Below are positions 52,781-60,624 of a stretch of DNA of 64,000 nucleotides, piece after piece. Position numbers and translations under genes: made by a program. Within the stretch, counting starts at the first letter, position 1. Every line of letters starts with the position of its first letter. Source of the stretch: Pyropia yezoensis (lineage: Eukaryota > Rhodophyta > Bangiophyceae > Bangiales > Bangiaceae). Location: NCBI GenBank assembly GCA_009829735.1, contig CM020620.1:27994951-28058950 (forward strand). The letters run 5' to 3'. The notes beneath the pieces are model-generated. The model did not search any database. It saw only the letters and a program-made list of their open reading frames with translations, and had not been told where the DNA came from.

Positions 52781-54381
52781 GACCACGTGGTGGGTGCAGA
52801 AGTGTGGGAGGGATAGAGTGGTGGGGGTGCATGCGTTCGGTGCGCGATTTGCTCCGCTGAGGAGGAAGGGGGGGGGGCGCTGTATAAGTGAGGGTTGGTG
52901 CGTCCAGAAGGGCACGCAGTCAGGGCTGTGAAGCCCGTACCCCCCGGCCTGAGAGGTCCAGGGGCAGTGGGCCCCAGCCTTGGCACCGTCTGCCGCCGCT
53001 GCACACGGCGACGGGGCGCCTGCCGCCGCCGGGCACACCAGGGCTCGCGGCGCTCTCCCCCCCCCCCACCCTCTTCCCTCTGGCGTGCCTGAAGGGCTGC
53101 GGCGCCAGCTGCTCGCCGCCGTTGCCGCTAGCCATCCCGAAAAACCCGAGAGGAGAGCCGTGGGTGGCACCACCCATCGCGGTGGCGCGTGGGGGGAGCC
53201 TCCCCCATAGGCGTTCAAAATTGATCCGCCCTTGCAGCAACAGGCACCTGCCCGGGCCTGTGCCAGGATCTGGGGCTCCACTGAGCCTCGGTGATTCTAT
53301 TTTTCCACTGCGTGCCTGGGGGGGGGGCCCTCCCGCCGACCGGCAGGCGCCGCCCCCGACCGCCGGGGGGTTGGGGAAGGGGGGGACGCCGCGCGGCGGC
53401 CCACGCAGCCCACCCTCTCGCGTGCTTTCCCAACTGGGACTGTCCGGCAGCGCAAATGGGGAGAGTCGCCTAGGAAAAGATTGAAACGGAGAGCGCTGGC
53501 CACAAGTCGACGGCTGGCAGCCGTACGCGCGCTGGCACGCCTTCGGCGACACCCCTCCGGCGATGTGGCCAGCGGCCGCCTCACCGTCTGTGTGGCGCGC
53601 GGCGGCCTGGGCGCTGCGGCACCCAACCTACCGCACGGCCGCCGGAGTGGCAGCCGGAGTGGCTGTCGGCAGCCGTTTGTCTCTGGATCCCGTGACCACC
53701 TCCGCTTCCGTTTTCTTTTTAAAACCGCGGGCCCCTCTCGGCAGGCAGCTGCCGCAGTTGCACGAAGAGCGGGCGCCAGGCGCGCCTGTCGCCCAGCCGA
53801 GGGCTGGAGCCGCGGACCACCTCGCCAGGTGGGGGATGGCCACCGCCAGGCGCGTGCCTGGGTGCCCGTGTGCGGGCTCGACCACGCCCGCACCCCCCAT
53901 CCGTGGCCCAATGGGCACCAGGGTGTGCCGTTCGCGTCTGCCTGTGCCCCCCCGCCCCCTCCGCCTTCCCCCGCAAGCGGATCGGCGGCGCCTGCCACGA
54001 TGGCACCCCCCCTGAGACGGGCAATGGCTAGTAGTGGCACCGAACCCGTATGGGGGCTGTCGGCTGCGGCATGCCTCCTGACCTGGTTCCAAAGGTTTTT
54101 CTGCTTGAGGTGTGTTTGTATGGGGGAACTCGCGTGTGGGTGGAGGCGAGGCGTCCAGGAGGGGGTTGGGGGGGGCTCGGGGGACGCAGTGACCGTTCCA
54201 TACCTCATTAAAACATCTGTCAAGCCAGGACAGTCTCCAGCCTCCTAGTTGTCTCTGCCCAGCGCCCAGCTTTCGGCGACCTCCCTCTCCCTCTCCTGTC
54301 CACGCGCAGCTTGCTCGCTACCCTCCCCCTCCCCCTGCACGCTCTGTTCCCTTCCCTTCCCTACCACCCATCCACGGCGTC
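52781..54381. other. divergent intergenic region, no confident gene
   Basis: It lies between the divergent VSDG-repeat gene (-) and the kinesin gene (+). Long frames overlap on both strands, and the best plus frame (53563-54015, MWPAAASPSVWRAAAWALRH) has no motif. CT-rich sequence just before the kinesin ATG (54285-54360) may be its leader. Confidence 0.4.
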
Positions 54382-55710
54382 ATGGCCGCGCACCCTGATC
54401 GGGCGGCCATCCGCGTGGTCGCTCGCATCCGCCCCCATGTCCCTAACCGGGAGGCGGGCGAGGGGTGCACCCTTGATGTTCCCCCGGCGAACGGCACGCT
54501 GCGCGCCCCCCCCACGCCCTCCTCCGTCCTTGGCTGTAAGAAAAAGACGTACTTCCTTGACGCTGTACTTTCGGGTGGCAGTACGCAGGCGGAGACGTAC
54601 GCCTGCGCCGCCGAGCCCGTCGTCCAGGGGGTGCTGCGGGGCCCCCCCGGCACGCTCTTCGCATACAGCGGGAGTGGGACTGGCAAGTCCTACTCCCTGC
54701 TGGGCGGTATGGGGCGTGCGCGGGGAAGGCTGGCGGCGGGAGGGGAGCCGGCCGACGTAGAGGGTGACGGCGGCGTGGCTCTGCGGGCGGCGGCCGCCCT
54801 GCTGGCCGCCGTGCGCCTCGAGGGCGCCGGGAGGATGGTGACCGTCAGCGTGGTCGAGTTATACCTCGGCCGCGTGGCGGACCTGCTGGCGGCGGACGGC
54901 AGCGGGGTGGGCGGCATCTCCGTCGGCCACGGGGTTCGCCGTCGTGGCCTGGGTGGCAGTGGCGAGCCTGATGGGGGCGGCGGGCGGCCCGGCGGTGGCC
55001 GCCGCACTGGGTCCGAAGACCTCTGCCGCGGGCTGGTGGACGCCACGGTGGTGGAGGTGTCGGCTGTGTCAGGCTTCCAAGCCACTGTTGGCCGGGCCCT
55101 GGAGCGGCGAGTGACCGCCGCGACGGACGTCAACCGGGCTTCGAGTCGTTCGAACCTGATTATGACTGTGGCCGTCACCGGTCCGCCTTCCGCCGCCCCC
55201 CCCACCATAACCAAGCTGGTGGTGGTGGACCTGGCGGGCGCCGAGGGCCTAGGCAAGACTGGTAATCAGGGGGAGCGGGCCCGCGAGGGCAATCTGAACA
55301 ACCGTAGCCTGCTCGCCCTGTCCCGCGTCTTCGCCGCTCTGCGGGCCGGCGGGCGCGTCCCATGGAGCGACGCACCGCTAACCAAGGTGCTGGGGTCTGT
55401 GTTGCTGGAGGGCACCCGCATTGTTCTTTTGGTCTGTCTGGCCCCTGTTGGGGACGGCGTCACTCTCTCTTCCCTCTCTGTGGCGGTTGCTGCGCGGGGC
55501 GTGCCCGTGGGTCGCCTACCCTCGACTGGGGCGACCCGCATCCCCCGCTTGCTGCCGCCGCCCGTCGGCGGTGCTGGTGGTGGACCTCTACCACCACGGC
55601 TGCCGTCCGTCGACGCTGGCGCCGCCAAGCCAAGTCGGGATTTCCCCCATCCTTGCACAAGGCTGGCTGAGTGCAACCCAAGAGAGATGCTTAAGCTTTC
55701 AAGAGATTAA
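54382..55710 (+). CDS. kinesin motor-domain protein
   Basis: From ATG (MAAHPDRAAIRVVARIRPHV) the frame carries a complete order of kinesin motor landmarks. The first strand is RVVARIRP (11-18). The P-loop is SGSGTGKSYSLLGG (96-109, family GQTGSGKTYT.G). VELYLGRVADLL (158-169) matches EIYNE.v.DLL. Switch I is NRASSRSN (251-258, family N..SSRSH). Switch II is VVDLAGAEGLGKTG (281-294, family VDLAGSE). NNRSLLALSRVFAAL (306-320) and DAPLTKVLGSVLLEGTRIVL (330-349) cover alpha4 and alpha5. ATP hydrolysis would drive movement along microtubules. Loops are Gly-rich insertions and the switch residues H and S are replaced by N and A, so it is divergent and may be slow or non-motile. There is no coiled-coil stalk in this frame, which stops at 55710. 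A downstream exon is likely. Confidence 0.85.
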   Translation: MAAHPDRAAIRVVARIRPHVPNREAGEGCTLDVPPANGTLRAPPTPSSVLGCKKKTYFLDAVLSGGSTQAETYACAAEPVVQGVLRGPPGTLFAYSGSGTGKSYSLLGGMGRARGRLAAGGEPADVEGDGGVALRAAAALLAAVRLEGAGRMVTVSVVELYLGRVADLLAADGSGVGGISVGHGVRRRGLGGSGEPDGGGGRPGGGRRTGSEDLCRGLVDATVVEVSAVSGFQATVGRALERRVTAATDVNRASSRSNLIMTVAVTGPPSAAPPTITKLVVVDLAGAEGLGKTGNQGERAREGNLNNRSLLALSRVFAALRAGGRVPWSDAPLTKVLGSVLLEGTRIVLLVCLAPVGDGVTLSSLSVAVAARGVPVGRLPSTGATRIPRLLPPPVGGAGGGPLPPRLPSVDAGAAKPSRDFPHPCTRLAECNPREMLKLSRD

Positions 55711-55785
55711 GGTAAGCTATTGTTTTACCAAGTGGGTTTGTGTGTAACGTTTTATTTTCGTGAGGGTCTGACTTTTGGCAATCAG

Positions 55786-55911
55786 CCAGATGACGCTGTG
55801 CTGAAAGCCGCGGATGACCTGGAGAGCCTGTTTCCTGCTTTTCGACGTGGCGAGGATCAGTGGGCGGCCCGTGCCGCGTTGGCTCGTGGCATGAAGAACC
55901 GTAATAGGTAA
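55786..55911 (+). CDS. probable terminal exon of the kinesin gene
   Basis: After a 74-bp intron (55712-55785, GTAAGC...CAATCAG) the sequence codes PDDAVLKAADDLESLFPAFR followed by RGEDQWAARAALARGMKNRNR and a stop. Joined at the donor, the upstream phase that fits is the one reading ISPILAQGWLSATQERCLSF and QEIK. That is one frame off the motor frame, so a second small intron or a frame error must lie between about 55500 and 55700. A/T-richer sequence follows the stop, as in a 3' UTR. Confidence 0.5.
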   Translation, partial: PDDAVLKAADDLESLFPAFRRGEDQWAARAALARGMKNRNR

Positions 55912-56129
55912 TGATTCCATATTCTTTACTAACTGTGATTTTCCCCATCGACCAGGAGCACCAGGTGCATAGATAGATAAAAGATCGAAAAAAACAAGAC
56001 GCGCACAGTATACGAACTAATGGCCAGACTCGGACCAGATGCCGCCGCCTCCACCCCCGCCCCCACCCCCCCCTCCAACCCCACCCCAACAGCCACATAA
56101 CAGCCAGCGAAGCATAGAAAGACCCGCCG
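55912..56129. other. 3' flank of the kinesin gene
   Basis: A/T-richer stretch (55912-56030) then C-rich sequence. No gene. Confidence 0.5.
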
Positions 56130-57086
56130 TCGCCACACCCACCGGCCATGCCAAGCGACCACAGGCAGCATGAAACCGGTGGCGGGACGCACTCCACGGG
56201 CATCAACCGACTGGTCGCGCCAGCCAGCCAATGGAATGGCTCTGGAGCTCCGCGGGTGGGGCGCCACCGCTCTGCCAAGGCCCCAGCCAACAATTAGGTG
56301 CCATAGACGGCGGCGGGAAGGCGGGCATTAAAGAGGGCGCCGTTTGTGGAGCTGAAGAACTACGCCACCAACAGCCAACTGGCTGCCCCAGCCCGCCAAT
56401 GGGATGGCTGTTGCGCGCCGTGCGTGGGGCGCCGCCTCTCTCCCAGAATGCCAGCCAATCACAAGGAAGTGCCATCGACGGTGGCGGGGAGGTGGTCGTT
56501 GAGGAAGGCGCCGTCTGCGGCGCTGAAAAACCGCGCCGCCGCCGCCGAGGCGGCCATGAGGGGCCACAGCTGAGTGGGCAGCTGGTGTGGGCCACTGGGC
56601 GGCGGCAGAGCAAGTGTGGCCTTGTGGGGGGAGGGGCGGCGGCATCAGCGATGCGGGCAGTGTCGTTGCACCCGCGTCCCCGCCATGTACGCGGAGCCAC
56701 ATACCCAGCACCGACGGCGACGGGAAGTACTTCTTGGTTTGCGTGCAGGTCCTTTCGGGGAAGACTCCGCCACCGAACATGGCCAGCGCCCACAGGATGG
56801 GGCGCCAGCCCACATGGTCACGACAGTAACCGACGCCAAGGTTTCCCGTCGAGGTGGGTAAGCGCCGATGGCGCGCTCTCCTCCTCCGCCCGCTACCAGG
56901 ACGTCCTCGACACAGCCCGTATTCAGGTTGACTTGTCAGATGGCCGCGTAGACCACAAGAGAGAAGACCGCCAACCCCCCCCTTCGCGCTCACCCGGGAG
57001 GGAGAATGGTCCCCCCCAGCACCCGCCGCGCCGGCCGTGACGAGCCGCAGCAGCGCGCCGACGCGTGGGGCACGCCCCGCAGTGGA
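56130..57086 (-). repeat. inverted duplicate segment, copy 2, ended by a copia insertion
   Basis: It is the reverse-complement partner of 45166-45930. Compared with copy 1, a module of about 170 bp (GATTGGCTGGC...GGCGCCCCAC...CAGCCATCCCATTGGC) is present one extra time (about 56220-56470). Homology stops exactly at CAGTGGA before base 57087. In copy 1 the sequence continues CAGTGGACGCGGCG, so the break is the copia insertion point. Confidence 0.85.
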
Positions 57087-57298
57087 TGTTGTGCAAAGAC
57101 AAAGGCACGTTACCTTTCTTTCATCGGCTGTCCCCGGCGGGAACCGCCGCCGTATCTAAAGAGCCATCTGCACCACACAAATCCCGACCCTATCGACCGT
57201 ATGGGTCCGATCAGGCGGGCACTCAAAGCTCCCCTAGCCGAGGGACACTCTGTCCCCGCGGGGAGACGCAGGACCGCTTAGTCCCTCACTGCTCAACA
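57087..57298 (-). repeat. 3' LTR of the copia element
   Basis: On the minus strand it begins TGTTGAGCAGTGAGG immediately after the purine tract and ends ...TTTGCACAACA at 57087. Its outer edge is confirmed by the paralogous uninterrupted site near 45175. Confidence 0.8.
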
Positions 57299-57340
57299 CT
57301 CCCCCACGGTCATGCGGCTCCCCGCTATAGAGCCTCAAAC

Positions 57341-58089
57341 CTACACATCGCACACGCCAATGCACTGTCCGAAGAGGGTAAACGCAACCAGAGGCAGCGG
57401 CTTGGTAAAGCCGTCGGCCAACTGCTCCGCCGACGCGATTTTCTCCAGCACCGCCTGCCCCCGAGCTACAATGTCGCGGAGGAAGTGGTAACAGAACTCC
57501 ACGTGCTTCGTCAGGGAGGAGCAAGCTACATGCCCCGCCATTGCGATGCATGCTTGGTTGTCCTCTCGCAGAGTGACAGGCCCGGCATCCTCCCCCATGT
57601 CACCGACCACCCGGCGCAACCATAGGCTTTCCTTGACTCCTTCGGCAGCAGCGATGTACTCGGCCGTAGTGGTCGAGGTTGCCACAAGCCGCTGCTGTCG
57701 GCTCCGCCACAACACGACCCCGCCGTGAAGGGTGAACACGTAACCAGTCGTAGACTTCCCGGTTTCCAGGTCTCCGGAAAAGTCCGAGTCAACCCAGCCA
57801 CCCAGCGGTTGAGCACCGCCGTACTTGATGCTCATATTTTCGGTCCCTTTCAGGTACTGCCAAGACCTCTTGCTCAGGTCCCAGTCCCCCTTCGTGGGCT
57901 GGGACATCCGTCGCGCCAGCCGGCCGACGACAAAGGCAATGTCCGGCCGGGTCTGGTTGGCCAGGTAGAGTAGGGACCTGACCAGCTTGGCGTAGCGGTG
58001 GCCCTTGGGCAGGGCGTCATCTGAACCAAGCTACACCTTCTGTGCCATGGGGGCCTTGACCGAGTTGCAGTCCTGCAGTTTGTACTCGG
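57341..58089 (-). pseudogene. pol: copia pol remnant (RT end and RNase H)
   Basis: The minus-strand translation shows SLLYLANQTRPDIAFVVGRL (copia RT end), GWVDSDFSGDLETGKSTTGY, WRSRQQRLVATSTTTAEYIA (RNase H), EDNQACIAMA and KHVEFCYHFLRD, then EQLADGFTKPLP, the classic copia C-terminus. Broken by the insertion of copy C. A fossil. Confidence 0.88.
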
Positions 58090-58558
58090 TGTGGCAGTAT
58101 TGGCCCCCAGGTAGGGGGGCAACACGTGCCATGCAAGGGGCGGCAGGCCACTAGCCTGATCCGTTCCTCCCCCTGCATTTGGGTCCATATTCCCTAAGTT
58201 TGGGATAGTTAGCTTAGTAGTAAATCCAACTTGGATTTGAGGGTTTTCTGCGTTTATCGTCTTGAATTTTCGTGTGGCCCGGTGGGCAGGTGCTGGGGTG
58301 GGAGATTCTGAGTGGCGAGATTCTGAGGGGACCCTGGGGGGATAAGGGGAGGGACAGCGGGGCTTGGCCCTGCGTCCCCGTCCCGACCAAGAAACTGTTG
58401 GACCACACACCATCCTCTTGTTTGTCAGTGGGGGGTTTGCCCCACAACAGGGACAGAGTGTGTGCGACTTGCACTTCTTCCGGTTCCCCCGACACGGGAG
58501 GCAGCCCTTGTACACCGCCCCAACTTGGGTGTCGTGTGTGCAAGTGGTTTTTGCCACA
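58090..58558 (+). repeat. 5' LTR of chromovirus copy C
   Basis: 469 bp, TGTGGCA...TGCCACA, about 97 percent like the copy A LTR. Confidence 0.95.
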
Positions 58559-58560
58559 TT

Positions 58561-58577
58561 TGGTGGAGCAGCAGGGG
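58561..58577 (+). other. primer binding site of copy C
   Basis: TGGTGGAGCAGCAGGGG, two bases after the LTR, identical to copy B. It would pair with a tRNA 3' end CCCCTGCTGCTCCACCA, which I cannot assign. Confidence 0.75.
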
Positions 58578-58677
58578 ACAGAGGTAAACTTTACCTCCGG
58601 GTGCACCCTGGTGTAGGGGGCCCTCTGTCTCAGAGGAACGGTGGACTTGGACCGTGTCATACGGATCGTCAGCCAAC

Positions 58678-60624
58678 ATGGCTAGCTCGGACCCCCCGTC
58701 GTCCGGGGAGTACACAGGTGACACACGTACTTCAGTGCCTTTGAATACTGGTGAGACACAGGTGGGTTTACCTGGGGTCGCAGAGGGACTAGAGGTCCCT
58801 CAAGCCAGCAGGACTGGAAGTGCGGGCGGGAAACAGGCCACCCCGACTCAGTCGGGAGTTCACTCGGGTGACACTTCTGATGTGGGTGGGCCGAAGTCTG
58901 GCCACCGTGTGGTATACTCAACGGGAGCGTCCCAAGGGGTGAGGACTGTCCCCGCGGGTTCCACTCGGGTTGGAGCCAACTTTGGCTTGGATCCGTCGCC
59001 AACTAGGCTTTCGGAGGACGGCGGACCTCCGTTGGTCGGCGATGGGCTCGCGCCCATGCCCCCGGTTGAGACCCCTGAAGATCGTGGTTACCCCTCAGGT
59101 GGACTCCCGGAGGCGGACCGAGACTCAACTGGAGTCGACAATCCACTCCCCGCGGAAACTGTCCGTCAAGAGGCGACCAATGTGTTGCGGCAGACTTTGC
59201 CGGACCTGGTGGTCACGATGACGAATACTATTCTGAATCAGATTGTGGCGAGTTTGCCAGATGGCCTTAATGTCCAAACCGGATTGGGGCTTTCGAGCCC
59301 GCAGGCGCAGGGGGAATCCCCCCTTAGGCCTATCTCTGGTCGCCCCGAACTGGGGGCGACACCTGTGACTCCCAACGAGGGAGCCACACCATACTCGGTG
59401 GGGCGTACGCCCTTCACGGGGGAGTTCCCCCCGGAAACGCCGGCGGCTACACCAAGCGCGCCGCGCCGGACTACAGGCACTGCGAGTGAACTTACCCCAG
59501 TGCCACAGCGGCTGTTCCCTCAACGTGAGGTGCCGCCCAAGATCCAGGTAGCCAACCCGGTCTACCAGAGGATCTTTGACTGTGAGACCTACGCCCTCCA
59601 CAACAAGTCGGTGGCGTATGGTCCTGACCAGGCCCGAGCCATGGGCCGTGCCAAGAAGAATGCACTTCATTCTTTTGGGCACAAAGCGGAGTGGGACGGA
59701 ACTCCCCCCCTCCGTGTCTTTGAGTTCCTACGTCGTTTCACAAAAGCCTGTGACGACAATGCCATAAGTGAAGGCATGGCTTTTTACATGCTACAGGAGT
59801 TTACGAAGGGCGACCTACGGACAGAACTTATGTCCGTCATGCCCAGCTCCTCAAGTGGAGGCGCTGGGGAGGTGACGTCCTATTTGGAGCTCGTCAACTG
59901 GTTGTTGAGAGCCATGGTTGATGAGGCAGCGTTGGCTTCTCAAGTCGAGGAGTTTACGCAAGCCCATCAGGAAGAGGCGGAGGACGACTTGTCCTTTGCG
60001 GAGCGAGTCCGTAAGCTCAACAATCTTTGTGGGTTTCTTCATCCACAAGCTGTGGTGAAGAGTCGGTTTGTGGAGGGACTCCATTGGTCAGTCCGGATGG
60101 AGACCCGGGAGCATAACACTGCCCGGGCGACCCTGGCCGAGTTGGCCAGGTTCGCCTATCGCAGAGGCGAGGCCTACCGCAAGTTGCGGGAGGAACAACG
60201 CCAGGAGCGTCAGGCCGAGTTGGCCAAGGAACGGGAGGAGACGCGCCAGGCCAGAGAGTTGAGAGAGGCACGCCGAATCCGCAAGGAGAGGGTGGTAGCT
60301 GCCGTGGGAACTTCCCAGGGTATCCCTTCGTCTTCCCCAGTTGGGAAGACCCCTCCCGGAACGGACCATCGGTGTTGGAACTGCAACTCCGATGGTCACT
60401 GGGCATATGATTGCCCCAAGTTGAGTAAACGCATCCAACAACTTGTTAGGAATGCGAGTAAAAAGTCGGCTACGAACGAAGTACGTTCACGCCGCGAGGG
60501 TGGGTCTCGACCGGTCATTGAGGTCGCCACACCCTCGGCGGAGGAGGCGGACACGTCGTCCTCGGACTCGTCGTCTTCCTCCCCGCCCTCAGATTCGTAC
60601 GCCAAGTCGGCGGGAAAAGAATGA
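58678..60624 (+). CDS. gag: gag of chromovirus copy C
   Basis: 648 codons from the first ATG (MASSDPPSSGEYTG). The frame is open a little further upstream, but only from GTG. Residues 1-300 are low-complexity, Pro/Gly/Thr-rich. About 300-490 is a helical capsid-like domain (RAMGRAKKNALHSFGHKAEW, FLRRFTKACDD, AFYMLQEFTKGDLRTELMSV). About 500-540 is a highly charged helix (REEQRQERQAELAKEREETR). One CCHC zinc knuckle, CWNCNSDGHWAYDC, sits at 566-579. An acidic Ser-rich end follows. Gag would form the virus-like particle and bind element RNA. Confidence 0.9.
   Translation: MASSDPPSSGEYTGDTRTSVPLNTGETQVGLPGVAEGLEVPQASRTGSAGGKQATPTQSGVHSGDTSDVGGPKSGHRVVYSTGASQGVRTVPAGSTRVGANFGLDPSPTRLSEDGGPPLVGDGLAPMPPVETPEDRGYPSGGLPEADRDSTGVDNPLPAETVRQEATNVLRQTLPDLVVTMTNTILNQIVASLPDGLNVQTGLGLSSPQAQGESPLRPISGRPELGATPVTPNEGATPYSVGRTPFTGEFPPETPAATPSAPRRTTGTASELTPVPQRLFPQREVPPKIQVANPVYQRIFDCETYALHNKSVAYGPDQARAMGRAKKNALHSFGHKAEWDGTPPLRVFEFLRRFTKACDDNAISEGMAFYMLQEFTKGDLRTELMSVMPSSSSGGAGEVTSYLELVNWLLRAMVDEAALASQVEEFTQAHQEEAEDDLSFAERVRKLNNLCGFLHPQAVVKSRFVEGLHWSVRMETREHNTARATLAELARFAYRRGEAYRKLREEQRQERQAELAKEREETRQARELREARRIRKERVVAAVGTSQGIPSSSPVGKTPPGTDHRCWNCNSDGHWAYDCPKLSKRIQQLVRNASKKSATNEVRSRREGGSRPVIEVATPSAEEADTSSSDSSSSSPPSDSYAKSAGKE
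60612..60618 (+). promoter_or_regulatory. candidate -1 frameshift heptamer at the gag-pol overlap
   Basis: G-GGA-AAA is in gag phase two codons before the gag stop, and pol is in the -1 frame. Copy B has G-GGA-AAC at the same place. This fits the X-XXY-YYZ pattern used by many retroelements. The adjacent ATGA overlap would alternatively allow re-initiation. Confidence 0.6.

Larger units (their letters stand above)
57087..58089 (-). mobile_element. Ty1/copia retrotransposon, 3' part, split by chromovirus copy C
   Basis: Minus-strand order: end of RT, RNase H, a polypurine tract (57307-57299, GTGGGGGAG) and a 212-bp LTR. It inserted into the duplicated segment ending at 57086. Its 5' part lies beyond copy C, right of the window. 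It is a fossil: split by copy C, with about one further break in the visible part. Confidence 0.85.

Noticed and set aside
53297-54223. Minus-strand 308-codon frame opposite the kinesin upstream region
   Set aside because: Low-complexity Arg/Pro/Ala composition, overlapping equally long plus-strand frames, with no motif to choose either.
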